Shown: positions 1 to 8,996, numbered from the stretch's first letter. The stretch: DNA of 15,572 nucleotides from Aureococcus anophagefferens (GCF_000186865.1 NW_008705589.1:146172-161743); one strand, 5' to 3'. Translations and numbers: made by a program. Notes: generated by a model from the sequence alone, not told the origin.

Positions 1-2
1 GA

Positions 3-548
3 GGGGTTCAGGTACTGTTTCNTTATGGCGACCTCGACACCGGCGCGCCCTCGTTTGAGCTAGCGTCGCGTGCTGACCCCCAATCTTGGAACAAAAGGGG
101 GCCTCCTCCGTTCTTGTGCAGATTGTTTGTAGAATGTGATGCAAAGGCAAAGTCACGTCGTGGAGGGCACTATGGTGCACTGATGTATCACAGTGGCAGG
201 TCAACACACGTTCTCCAGGCGGATGCTCGGCGGTTGGAATGGTTCCATTTCGAGGCAGCATTTAACTGGCAGACTCACATGCTCGACCTGTCAGCCAATG
301 GTAGTTTCTGGCGGCTTCCTTTCTCCGCGTATCCGCTATCATCCGTCTACATTCGCAACGTTCGTGGCGCTGGAACGTCGTCTGCTGCCTCAGACTTTGG
401 AGACGTAGAGGTAGACTACTGTCGGATGTCAGACCAATGGGATAAGTTCAACGAGCTTGGCGAAGTCCTCCCCTACTCGTGGTACAGTGCGCGGTTGCTC
501 TACCCCTATGACCCTGCCCCTCGCGACGCGATGCGGCCTACCTTGTAA
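3..548 (+). CDS. 3' end of an unrecognised gene (5' truncated by window)
   Basis: The frame is open from the left edge to a TAA at 546-548, about 181 codons, with one ambiguous base at position 22 (codon CNT). No start is chosen because the frame runs off the window and an upstream exon is likely. The composition looks like real protein: it is rich in Trp, Tyr and Phe (for example NWQTHMLDLSANGSFWRLPF and WDKFNELGEVLPYSWYSARL), with few cysteines, no membrane segment and no low-complexity run. The C-terminus ends in a Pro/Arg-containing tail. I do not recognise the family. A resemblance to the expansin-like pattern (NWQ..., then V-x-I-x-N-V-x-GAG) was considered but is too weak to call. The first ~110 bases could include an intron boundary (CAG followed by GTACTG near 9-17). 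Confidence 0.5.
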   Translation, partial: GVQVLFXYGDLDTGAPSFELASRADPQSWNKRGPPPFLCRLFVECDAKAKSRRGGHYGALMYHSGRSTHVLQADARRLEWFHFEAAFNWQTHMLDLSANGSFWRLPFSAYPLSSVYIRNVRGAGTSSAASDFGDVEVDYCRMSDQWDKFNELGEVLPYSWYSARLLYPYDPAPRDAMRPTL

Positions 549-761
549 CACGTCGATGTCACGTCGCTAGGGGGGCAGCCGCCAGGGGCCTTGAGGGAGA
601 GTGGCTGAGCATCGCCGCCATTCTCATCCCCGCCGGCCGCGTTTGCTTGCGGCAGCCTGCAGAAGGGAAGAGCGGAAAAGCAGCAGAAACCACCATCCTC
701 CCGGAGCGAAAAGCAGAAACAAAAGCAGCAGACAGGAAAGCAGCAAAAGCAAACTTCCTCC

Positions 762-910
762 TTGAGTGTGATCATCGTCGTCCTCGATCACCCTCCTCAG
801 CTTCCTGAGCACAGCCACCATCTTCCCCCTTGAGCCTGAGTGTGATCATCATCCTCCTCAGCTTCCTGAGCAGGAAAGCCACCAGCTTCCTCCAAGGTTG
901 AGTATGATCA
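762..910. repeat. Tandem repeat, about 2.2 degenerate units of ~63-73 bp
   Basis: The phrase TTGAGTGTGATCATC starts at 762, recurs as CTGAGTGTGATCATC at 836 and again as TTGAGTATGATCATC at 899. The first two units share CCTCCTCAGCTTCCTGAGCA downstream, followed by AGCCACCA...CTTCC. The third unit is cut off after about 15 bases. The units are similar, not identical. Confidence 0.75.
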
Positions 911-1241
911 TCAATGACGCGCCAGTCAAGCTACTATCCAGCAGGTGCAAGTTTGGGGCTCGCGCGCGACGATCATGGCGATGCGACCCCTCGCTCTCAC
1001 TACACCGCACACATTATGGTCTTTTAGACGATGGGCGCGCGCGCGCAACCCCATGGTCTTCAGACCTGAAACTTGGCAGTCTTAATCTCACCACTCTTCT
1101 CCAAAATCGTGCCAACGCACACCCTCCCTCGAGCCAAAATGCAGTCGCAGGGATCGTAGAGGCGCGTCCATTGCCAAATTGGCCATTTATTTCTAGTGCC
1201 CAAGCTCCGTATGGGCCCCGAATATGGACGCCTCCGTCCGC

Positions 1242-1306
1242 CACGCCTCCTAGGGTAGGCTAACTGTGATTGTTGTCTCGATCATCCACGGGAAGTCCAG
1301 CGGTCC
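1242..1306 (+). repeat. Dispersed repeat, left module, copy 1
   Basis: CACGCCTCCTAGGGTAGG (1242-1259), then CTAAC, then TTGTTGTCTCGAT (1270-1282) and a CACGGG...CCAGCG tail. The same blocks in the same order and orientation occur at 11066-11136, which has one extra GTAGG unit. No coding role is seen. Confidence 0.8.
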
Positions 1307-1320
1307 GCAACCGCCCCCCA

Positions 1321-1353
1321 TACTGAGACTGAGCCGGCTCAGTAGGCTCAGTA
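1321..1353. repeat. Interrupted 33-bp palindrome
   Basis: ACTGAGCC (1328-1335) is followed directly by its reverse complement GGCTCAGT (1336-1343), a perfect 16-bp palindrome. Outside it lie TACTGAG (1321-1327) and its complement CTCAGTA (1347-1353), separated on one side by AGG. The structure could extrude as a cruciform or form a hairpin in RNA. It lies between the two modules of the dispersed repeat. Confidence 0.8.
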
Positions 1354-1500
1354 CTATGATGAGCCGCGGCGACCGGTCGCGCGGCGGCCCGGAAGAGGCC
1401 CCACCCGACCCGCACACCCGACCCCGCTTCGCACCCGCCGCCGCCCCACGGACCCCACGGGCTCCCCGGACAGAGATGGCGCCAGACCCGGGGCTCTTAA

Positions 1501-1560
1501 GGGCGACTAAGGAGGGGGGCAAGCCGCAAACTCAGCTTCGTTGGGTTTCTCGTGTCCAGG
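1501..1560 (+). repeat. Dispersed repeat, right module, copy A
   Basis: Starts GGGCGACTAAGGAGGGGGGC and contains the 20-mer CGCAAACTCAGCTTCGTTGG at 1525-1544. That 20-mer is identical in copies at 11924-11943 and 12289-12308. All copies have the same orientation. Confidence 0.85.
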
Positions 1561-1675
1561 GGGGGTTACAGTCCCTCAGAGGAATCCTAAGTGCGGCTCT
1601 GTACCGAGTAGGTAAGGTTCTCTCTATCTCTCTAGTTCGGCCCCGCCTCGCACCCAGCGCCAGCCCTCGACACAG

Positions 1676-3079
1676 CTAAGCCTGCTTTCGAGATTCCGCC
1701 CTCTCGGCGCGCGTAAGAGCAGTGCTTCGAAGTGATCTTGGGAAGAGGACCTCGTGTATGTTCAAAAGGAAACCTCGATTATAAACGTTGACCGGAGAAA
1801 TCATCCAATCAACATTGAAGGCCTTCGAGTTGTTCGCTCCGTCAACTGAAGCAGAGTTCCGGTCGAGGTAATATCGTGGGACTGGAGGCTCTTTAGCAGC
1901 GGTGGGAGCATTCGCAAGGATCTCCGGATTTGGTCTCTCCCTCGCCTTTGCAAGTACACTCCACTTGTGGCGTTCGTTTGTTGTCTGCCCGAGTTTGACG
2001 AGCCAGATGTGGTACGCGAGGAACGCAGTAACAACGGCGGCCATGATCACACAAATAGCCAGCAGTCCGCAAAGAGCGCGTTCCGCGGTTATTAGGTATT
2101 GGAGCACAAGCCTATGGATAGGCCCCTGATGTGGGGGGGCGCAGGAAGTCCATGGAAGGTACCGTGCTCAAGGCTCGGGAACGCGAACAATTTCGATGAG
2201 GTCATCGTCGTGCCAGTCCTCGGGTCATAAAACTTCACGTTGAAAAGGTCCTCTATCAAGATGAGGTCGTACAGGATAAGGGAGATGCATATGGCCCCAT
2301 AACATAAGAGGACAGCGTGACAAGATAAGAAGAGCAGGAAAACGCGATAATTTTCCTCTCCAATCGCGTTGTTAACCCATGGGCAAAAATGATCAAAGCG
2401 CGCAATATTGCACTTGGTTGTAGCGCAATATTTTGACCTAGCAATCTTACATACGTTGGCTGTCGGACAAACTTTGTTCGGCCAAAAAAGCATACAATCG
2501 TACCTGTATACGAATGGTTTTTCTGTTGGGAGCTGCCTTGTGGAAATGGTCTGGACATTGCAGTAGTGCGCATAATTTTCATGCTTGGCAACAGTTTCAT
2601 TGTCAACGATGTAGCCAGGTTCTCTAGTGCTTGCAGCCACAAAAGATGTGAGACAAGATGCGAAACACAACATCCCCAAGCCCCTGTGCTGTGGACCTAA
2701 GCTCGTACATGGTACGCGCCTACAAATCCCATATTATTTCTGTTTGCGCGTATTTTGAACGCCGCCAGCACGGGTATGCAAAAACGACAACAGTTCCGTA
2801 CCCACCACAAACGAACATTAGATAAAATATCTGCAATACTACATTTGGTTCCTCACAAAGCCATCGACTGAACTCTGCAGTTCGCTTTTGCGTCTGTCTA
2901 CCACATAGCTGGCGCATTGTTGGCCACACGACTCGCTGTGGAAAGCTGTAAATGCATTGTGTTAGTTTGTTGTGCCATCTGCTCCCAACTGGATCCACGC
3001 ACGCGACCAAAGAAACTGCAATCGTGAATACAGCATATGAACAAACTGCGAGCAACCGTAGGTTTTCAACGGTGGCCAT
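1676..3079 (-). CDS. DHHC-family protein S-acyltransferase with DHFC active site (3 exons)
   Basis: Proposed exons are 3079-2772, 2719-2183 and 2111-1676 (426 residues), joined by GT-AG introns of 52 nt (2720-2771) and 71 nt (2112-2182). The ATG at 3079 sits in ACAATGGCC context. Hydrophobic segments lie at about 7-28, 79-102, 116-133, 229-255 and 293-320. The cysteine-rich domain (about 187-227) ends in RFDHFCPWVNNAIG with D212-H213-F214-C215. TTNE (325-328) and NVYNRGFLLNIHEVLFP (390-405) are the other family hallmarks (TTxE and the Asn-containing C-terminal motif). The family transfers palmitate from acyl-CoA to cysteines of membrane proteins, typically at Golgi, ER or plasma membrane. Oddities: DHHC reads DHFC, the usual SKHC reads SKYC, NNC reads NNA, and the inner CxxCxxC spacing is broken. 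The acylated Cys215 is kept. Yeast Akr1-type enzymes with DHYC and incomplete zinc ligands are active, so this may be a working enzyme. Confidence 0.88.
2112..2182 (-). other. 71-nt intron 2 of the acyltransferase
   Basis: Donor GTTCCCGA, acceptor ATCCATAG, phase 2. Splicing joins TSSKLFA to LVLQYLITAERALCG, which matches the usual loop-to-last-membrane-segment order of the family. Confidence 0.7.
2720..2771 (-). other. 52-nt intron 1 of the acyltransferase
   Basis: Donor GTGCTGGC, acceptor TTTGTAG, phase 2. Removing it joins FAYP to RVPCTSLGPQHRGLGMLC and keeps the frame. Reading through instead hits a stop within the acceptor TAG. Confidence 0.75.
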
Positions 3080-3484
3080 TGTTCGGTCCACCGTTGAATC
3101 AGCACCCGGTGGGCGCGTACAGCTGTATGTCGGAGCTGTCGTTCGTGGGTGCCTGAGCCGATGGCTGGCCGTCTTTAAGGCGCCGCAGCTCCGCGCTTAT
3201 GCAGAGTTTTGCAACGATCCCAGTGGCTTTGAGGTCCGCAAGGACATGACGCGTGGGGGCTGGAACGGGGAGTTTAGGACGCGGGGAAGGGATGCGGTGT
3301 TCCCTCGCACCCTCTAAGCTAGATTTCGAGCCACTGCAGCGTCGGAGATCGTTCCTCACCGACGCAGTAACGTCTCGCGCGAATGGCCAGTCGCTCGAGC
3401 TCCAGTTCCTCGAAAACATCCCGACGGTGTGCGCGTCCGCGCGAGCGCCGTTTCCGAGCGCGGCTGGTACGAGATGCAGACGCA

Positions 3485-3687
3485 GAGACAGGACGGCGGA
3501 CCGCTGCAGCCGCCCAGTCCCACCCGTTCCGGAGGCGAACTGCCGAGTCCGCCGTCCTGTCTCCACGCCAGAAGCCTGAGCTCTTGCAGCCCCGCACACG
3601 ATGGAGACATTGGAACAGTCCCGCAGACTCGGTTGTCACCGGGGTCCGACCCGCGCCCGAGCCGATAGACCGGGTCCGCCGTCCTGT
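3485..3687. repeat. GTCCGCCGTCCTGT repeat: inverted pair plus a third copy
   Basis: GAGACAGGACGGCGGAC (3485-3501) is perfectly complementary to GTCCGCCGTCCTGTCTC (3547-3563), giving a 17-bp stem with a 45-nt loop. A third copy, GTCCGCCGTCCTGT, is at 3674-3687 in the same direction as the second. The flanks beyond the core are only weakly similar. Confidence 0.75.
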
Positions 3688-3977
3688 TTTGGGGCGCAAC
3701 CCCGTCCACGAGCGGCACGAAGCGCTGCGCCATGCCGTCGCGGGAGCGGCTGCCCTGACGGCAACAAATCACACGAGTTGCTGTAGTGCTGAAAACCTCA
3801 TTATGGTCCACCGGGCCAAAATTTACCATGTGCAGAAGACCGTCGCCTAAGTCGGGACGCGCGCGCATCCCCGGTAACGGCTGCGAGGTTGCTTGGATTG
3901 TTAGACGGGCAGCCTTCCTAGGCGCAGAGGAAGGCAGCGTCACCGGAATGTCCCTCGAGCCCCACGACACACGAGCC

Positions 3978-4106
3978 TCAGGCTGAGCCACCCTTGGTGC
4001 CGCCGCCCTTCCCGCTCTGCTTGGCGTAGATGTCCGCGATGTCCTTGGTGAAATCGTAGAGGCCCTTGGTGCACCCGCAGCCGACGGCGCAGCACGCGGC
4101 CGGCAT
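3978..4106 (-). CDS. Short GC-rich ORF, 42 residues, function unknown
   Basis: ATG at 4106 to TGA at 3978-3980. Codons are almost all G/C-ending and the product looks protein-like: a Cys-rich start (MPAACCAVGCGC), then an amphipathic TKGLYDFTKDIADIYAKQSG and a Gly/Lys tail. The same frame stays open to 4502, but that extension is Arg/Ser-rich like a GC-rich shadow frame, so the inner ATG is preferred. It could be a terminal exon or a remnant of a larger gene. Its codon use resembles the GC-rich gene at 13726-15381 rather than the adjacent acyltransferase. No family is recognised. Confidence 0.35.
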   Translation of the reverse strand: MPAACCAVGCGCTKGLYDFTKDIADIYAKQSGKGGGTKGGSA

Positions 4107-4524
4107 CGCGCCGGTACGGAGGCGCCGCTCTCGCATCGAATCGGCGCGAGTTTCACTCGACTGTGTGGTGCTGCGACGACGAGCAAGAGACGTTTGGAGA
4201 GGCCTACGACCTACCCTCGACCCACGGCCGACGCTACGGCACGGTCTACGTCCTGTTTGGACTGCATCTTGTCGCTCCGCAACCGACCGTGCTGGGCCCC
4301 GCCCCTGAAATGGGTCCTTTCCGGCACCACTGCGTCGCCGCGCGACGCGCGAAAGGGCGTTCAGCGCACCCGCGCACCGTCCCCGACCCAGACGCGTCCA
4401 GGATGGCCAGGGGGCGCCCGGGGGAGGTCGGTAATGACAGCTAGCACGAGCAAAACTTTGAGGTCCATTTGCTCGATTTCGCTCTCGGCTGCCAAGCTGC
4501 ACTTTTGTATCAACTCAGCCACAT

Positions 4525-6256
4525 ATGGAAAAATCGCCCGGGCCTCTGCCTCAGGGGTGGATCGCCTATCGCGATCCTAGCACTGGGGATCCTTACTTCC
4601 ACAATGCATCCTTGAACCAGACGACGTGGGACCGTGCATTGGGCCAGCGTCCTGCTTTCGTCCCATATGATGTCACTTTTTAGACCCAAGCGGCCGTTGG
4701 AGATTGGGTTTATTCCTAGACACAATCAGACAGCGGTCAAGTGGCGGGGAGGCAAGAGTTGAGCGTGAAAGTGATGGTCCGGCGCAGAAACTGAGGGCTT
4801 ACTTTCGAGGTGACGATCGAGATTCGAAGGCCGTGTCAGGCTCGTCCGTGGGATCCTTGTGGGCGGCTGCCGACGAGAACGACGTTGTCTTGAGGAAAAG
4901 GCTATCTGCGCGAATTATTACGCTTTCTGGCCACTCGAGCGACAGTGGGACAGAGGACCTAAGGCAAGAACCCTCAATTTGTGGTGTGTCTAGCTTCGCT
5001 TAAGTCGCCGCGTATGGCTTTGTAGGTGTGAGCTCATCCGACAGCGAGACAAGCTCATCAGACTTCGAGAGGAGCTCGACGCTGAGAAGCGACTCGCATC
5101 TGAGCTTATTGTTGCAGCAGGTGGGCCTGAGGTGGCACCCATTACGACGACGGATGTTGACACGGATGGTGCGGAGGTGCAGCGCAAGGAACTCTCGGCA
5201 CTCAGGGCTCAAGTCGAACACTACAAATATATCGCTGAGGCCACTAAAAACATGGGCAGATCAGAGGAGCAGTGGGAGGTGGAAGAAGCGACAAATATCA
5301 CTGATCAAGATGACGACCTCGAGGAAACGCTAGGGGACGTGGATTTGGCGTTAGCTAAGGCTGCGTCCCTCAAAACATGTGGCGTCTCTCCTCGACTCGC
5401 GAAGCTCCTCCGCATTCGCCCCTGGTGTGAGGAAGCTATGGCAGCAGCAGTCGTCGAAGACACTGTCATCGAATGGCAGGCCCGCACGGGGGTGGATCTT
5501 GATGGCTGGACATCACCAACGCAATTTCCGGATGCGCTCCTTGATGACGCAGCAGCAAGTCGTCTCGAGGCGCCGCCGGTATTGCGCCGCAGTAGTGCGA
5601 TTAAATTCCCGCGGACTCTGAAACTACTAAATGGTCACGAGCCTCGAGCTGCTTATACAGACAGTCATGGAAAAAAGTACTTTTACGATGTTGCTGATGC
5701 AGCATCGCTTCCAGGAACAAGTTGGCAGTGGCTCGGGGGCTGGCGCCTCAAGGAGAGCGCTACTACGGAAAGCGGTTGGATTTATGGAAATTGTACCGAA
5801 CTCTTTTTCACCGCCTTCTCACCCGACGAGCTTGATTTTGATGCAAAGCCTATGTGTGAGAGCGATGCTCCCCTCCGATGTCGCAAGTGGCGACGGACAC
5901 GAGCGCTGGTGAGGCCTCCATCGCTTCCACCCGTGGAAGATGTCAAAGCTAACAAACGCATCAGGCGGGCGCACCTCATTGCCTCGAAGTGTCTCGAGCT
6001 TCGTTGCCACGGTGCGTCACTTGCTGTTCTTGGGACGAAACTCAGCGGCCAACTCGTTGCAACCCGTGCAGCTCTCGCAGAGGCCGAACGCAAGCTCGCC
6101 GGCCTTACTTTTTTGCAAGAAGACCTTGCGAAGCCAAAAAGCCACACCTTCAGTGCAAACACCCCCGATACTCCCAACCCATTCGTAGACTCGAGTGATC
6201 TCTCAGAATCGTCCGATAAAGACAACACCTACGCTCCAGACTTGGTGCGACTTTGA
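4525..6256 (+). CDS. WW domain + coiled coil + DysF-like Trp-rich domain protein (probable 3 exons)
   Basis: Best model: exons 4525-4671, 4734-4985 and 5033-6256 (about 540 residues) with introns of 62 and ~47 nt. The second intron could instead be 4988-5025 (38 nt). The ATG at 4525 opens MEKSPGPLPQGW. Residues ~8-40 are a WW domain: LPQGW, then TGDPYFHN and TTWD, a module that binds Pro-rich peptides. Exon 2 is polar and Ser/Asp-rich. Exon 3 starts with a heptad-rich helix (LIRQRDKLIRLREELDAEKR and onward), continuing through RAQVEHYKYIAEA. At about residues 364-423 comes W-x-W-x3-W, then ESGWIYGN and RCRKWRRTR. This is the pattern of dysferlin/peroxin (DysF, Pex23/Pex30-type) domains found in proteins of ER, peroxisome and repair membranes. 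A second helical segment follows, then an acidic Ser-rich tail. No membrane segment is seen. The last exon is strongly supported, the WW exon well supported, and their union and middle exon are inferred. Confidence 0.6.
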
Positions 6257-7487
6257 CCTGGAGCCTCGGTGTTCTTGCCTCTCAGAGAGCAGACCCATCC
6301 TGGGTCCAGACCTGAAGACACCGACTGCACCCCGGTTACTTGGGCTCAGGCCTGGCTGACTGTGAACATGCTCGGAACCAGAGCGCCAGGTACGCACGCC
6401 CGCTGTTCTGAGCCGGCTAATCTCCGGTCGAGACGTCGAGCAGAGTAGCATAGTAGCACATGGCAAACCGTGCATGCCCCTCGCTCATACCCCTAGCCCC
6501 AACAATAGGGGCGGACACTGTAAATCGGACGATTGCAGATCGTCGAATCTGGCGCCGCCGCCTAGTGCGATGGAAAGAAGGCGTATAACTGATAATCAGA
6601 GAGTCTGGGTTCGTGGAAACCGATGCTCCAGCTTCAAATGCCTCTTCAGCAACTCATCACTCAAACCCAACTCTTGGATGTCAGCAGAAACCATATGACC
6701 CCAAAAAATATAAGCCGCGCCACCCCGGACCCCGGGGAAGCGGCGAGCTGGGAGAGGACCACCACAGCCAGCAGTTTTATTTAGCTGGATGATGATAGGT
6801 GGTCTAAACTCACTAACTCGTTACCGGAAACATATTGTACTGCCGTAAATGCAATTTCCGTCCACTTGGCCTTTCGTATCTCCCACTAGCCTACCGGAAA
6901 CATGTTGTCTGGCACCGTGGACTCGGCCACGCTCGGAGCGCGTCCATCGCGTGTAATTGCTTCAAGAATCGCAACGACGCAGCTCCTGAGCGGTTGCTTT
7001 TGTTATTTTTAGCACGGCCTTCGTCGACTACATTTTTACGGCCGCCACGTGCTCGCGCCCGTCGCCGTGCCCCCCGTGCCCCGAGAGTATATGTACTTGA
7101 ATAGCATCTATGAATAGCATGCAACTCTAGTTAGTTTGGATTCTAGCTAGCTGTTCTTTACTTGTTGTGGCCTCGCGGATCTGGCCGACGATAACCTGGT
7201 TGGGCCTGCGACGACCAGTGGGGCCGCCAGGCTCCCCGGGCAGAAGTGGGCGCGCGCACAGGGCGCTTGCGTCAGCCAGGGATTTCGGTGGGGCCAGTAC
7301 TTCAAGATCCAAGCGCAACCATATGGATCACGGTGGACCCGCAGTCCGAGTGGCAGATTGGAATAGCAGGTAGACTCTCAAAGAAGTCCCCTCAACCTGG
7401 CAGCGGCCGGTGGGCTGGCCACACGTTTCAAACCTCTAAAACAGGCCACGTTGGCTATGGAAAAGTTGTCCGAGGAGAGTAGTCAAC
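6257..7487. other. No confident gene; minor repeats
   Basis: Nothing here reads convincingly as coding on either strand. It should contain the 3' flank of the WW/DysF gene and the large intron or 3' exons of the minus-strand receptor gene. It holds a 17-nt direct repeat (6822-6838 and 6892-6908) and a tandem GAATAGCAT pair at about 7099 and 7112. One minus-strand candidate for a following receptor exon, after TTTTAG near 7436, gives only about 35 residues before a stop and is not called. Confidence 0.5.
6822..6908. repeat. 17-nt direct repeat, 70 bp apart
   Basis: TACCGGAAACATATTGT at 6822-6838 and TACCGGAAACATGTTGT at 6892-6908 differ at one base. Each is preceded by a CACTA-containing stretch. 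Confidence 0.6.
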
Positions 7488-7492
7488 ACTTA

Positions 7493-7493
7493 C
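7493..7493 (-). other. Splice donor ending the receptor exon
   Basis: Reading the minus strand, CGGCAAAAAATT is followed by GTAAGT at 7493-7488, the closest match to the eukaryotic donor consensus in the window. The acceptor was not located. Confidence 0.6.
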
Positions 7494-8996
7494 AATTTTT
7501 TGCCGCAGCATGTCCAAGTAAGATTCAGGTTTGCATTCATGGTAGACGACAGTGCCATCTGCATTCATTTCAAATGTTCCATTGTATGACGTCATACACT
7601 TGCACTGGGTCATGCCTGGTTCGTTTGCAAATCGACCCGGGGGACATCGAAGACAATCAAATTTAGAGTCGGAACCAGTTATCTTATTATACCGTCCCAT
7701 GTTGCACTTGTCGCAGCTATCAATATATCGACCACCCAGGGTTTCTCTGTAACGACCGTGTGGACAATTATCACACCGTGTAACATGGTGGTAGTCAATG
7801 TCACGATATTTGCCGGCCGGGCATGGTTGCATGACTTCCTGTTGGCAATAGAAGCCAGGCTGACATCGGAGATTTCCGATGGCGCAGCCATCATGGCACT
7901 CAAAGCGAGCAACCTCAGCACGGTCACTAAAATCTGACGTGATCTCATAGCGGTAATAGTAATCACAAGCTTGATGGCAGCCTATCAACGTCCAATTAAG
8001 GTAATAGTTTGAACACCCAAGCTCGCAGAAAATTGGATAGCCGCTATTGTACGAAGGGGCTGTGGCCCACGGGTGATTGCGAGTCGCCAGCGGTTTGTTC
8101 GGTCCTATTGGCCGGACTAGCTCGTCCGCTACTGTACAATTCACATTGTGTTGGCACCCGACAGTTGCCGATAAGTCAATGCCATCATAAGCCAGGGCTT
8201 CCCACTGGGGCGTGAGACCATGCGACAAACCAACTACGGTACTGGCATTCCCCACATCAAGGTCAAGCCAGCTTAGGCGGATGGCACCTGAACTAACGAA
8301 GAGGGCTACTTGCATAGGCCTTGGCGGCGCAGGTGGAGGCTGGAAGAATGACAAAACAAGACGCTCGTCTATGAGACCCTTGTCAAGAAGCCCATACGTG
8401 ATATGAGTTACATTAAATCTGGACCCCGCGACACAGAGGAGGCAGAGTGATTGTCCCGGCCAGAATCCAGACCGGAGGAATTTCCGAACATCACGCCACG
8501 AAGTGGGTAGGCGTGTTTCAAATCCAATCGCTCCGTACGAATACAGGTATATTCGATCCACAGATCTTCCAAAATATGTGAATGACGTCGTCAGTCCTGT
8601 CCGAGAAAGTACTAGAGTTGCTGTTTCATCAGCATCGTATGCCAGCGTCGAGTGGCTCGGTGTGAAAGGGTTGTCTGGTAGTTCAACAATCACATCACCA
8701 TGGACGCCATAACCCTCCCCTTCAGTAGCATACCATTGATAGCCCAGCTGGGAATAGTTGGATGCGGGACAGGGTGTAAAGGTAAGAGAGCGGTGCTGTA
8801 GATCAAATTGTACGTCAACACCATCGTAGCCGTCAAAGATCTGCGCCGGTGCGTCACGCACTGGACAGAAGCCCCGTCGTTTGTTTTTCGCACATTCACT
8901 CCTACATGTGCCCAACGTGCTCAGCGTCGACAAAGGGAGCGAAGTCACCAAGACTGAGATGCATCGTCTTTGAAAGCTCCACCTGGTCTCTCCCAT
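7494..8996 (-). CDS. Receptor-like secreted/membrane protein with ephrin-receptor-like Cys repeats (first exon; 3' exons not found)
   Basis: The ATG at 8996 (context CCCATGGGA) opens a 501-codon exon ending at a consensus donor, ATT|GTAAGT, at 7493 in phase 0. Read-through adds only 12 residues before a stop. An upstream in-frame extension to 9131 exists but lacks an ATG at its start. The N-terminus looks like a signal peptide: basic RWSFQRR, then hydrophobic CISVLVTSLPLSTLSTLG. Residues ~100-300 have a beta-sandwich/nidogen-like rhythm (FTYFGRSVDRIYLYSYGAIG, then VVGLSHG) with N-glycosylation sites (NYS, NVT, NAS, NCT). From about residue 330 it is Cys-rich. Four ephrin-receptor-like (GCC2/GCC3-type) units are visible: CPAGKYRD, CPHGRYRE, CNMGRYNK and CPPGRFAN. 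In related proteins such repeats precede a membrane anchor, which would lie in missing exons. The ligand is unknown. Confidence 0.75.

Larger units (their letters stand above)
549..1675. other. Intergenic, repeat-bearing stretch without a supported gene
   Basis: I see no convincing coding sequence here; the short open frames lack family signatures and overlap repeats. From left to right it holds an A/G-rich AAAGCAGCAG-type stretch (about 677-752), a tandem repeat (762-910), CG-alternating runs near 961-970 and 1035-1047, the first end module of a dispersed repeat (1242-1306), a large palindrome (1321-1353), and the second module (1501-1560). The flanking genes are convergent, so this should be 3' flank for both. 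Confidence 0.6.
3080..4524. other. GC-rich stretch with mostly unassigned open frames
   Basis: High GC leaves long overlapping frames open on both strands, none with a recognisable domain. It contains the GTCCGCCGTCCTGT repeat family (3485-3687) and one short ORF with coding-like composition (3978-4106). A plus-strand frame around 4145-4444 (WCCDDEQETFGEAYDLPSTH...) also reads plausibly but has no start, splice or family support. About 3080-3250 is probably the promoter and 5' flank of the acyltransferase. Confidence 0.45.

Noticed and set aside
3..548. Expansin-like identity for the left-edge gene
   Set aside because: Only scattered residues resemble the pattern, the order is not right, and the conserved cysteines and catalytic-domain residues cannot be seen.
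3356..4186. 276-codon minus-strand frame and overlapping plus-strand frames in the GC-rich region
   Set aside because: Composition is Arg/Ser/Pro-rich with no domain, several frames are open at once, and they run across inverted repeats.
6560..6625. tRNA-like phrase (CTGATAATCAGAGAG followed by TGGGTTCG)
   Set aside because: The anticodon and T stems do not pair with correct lengths and no acceptor stem was found.
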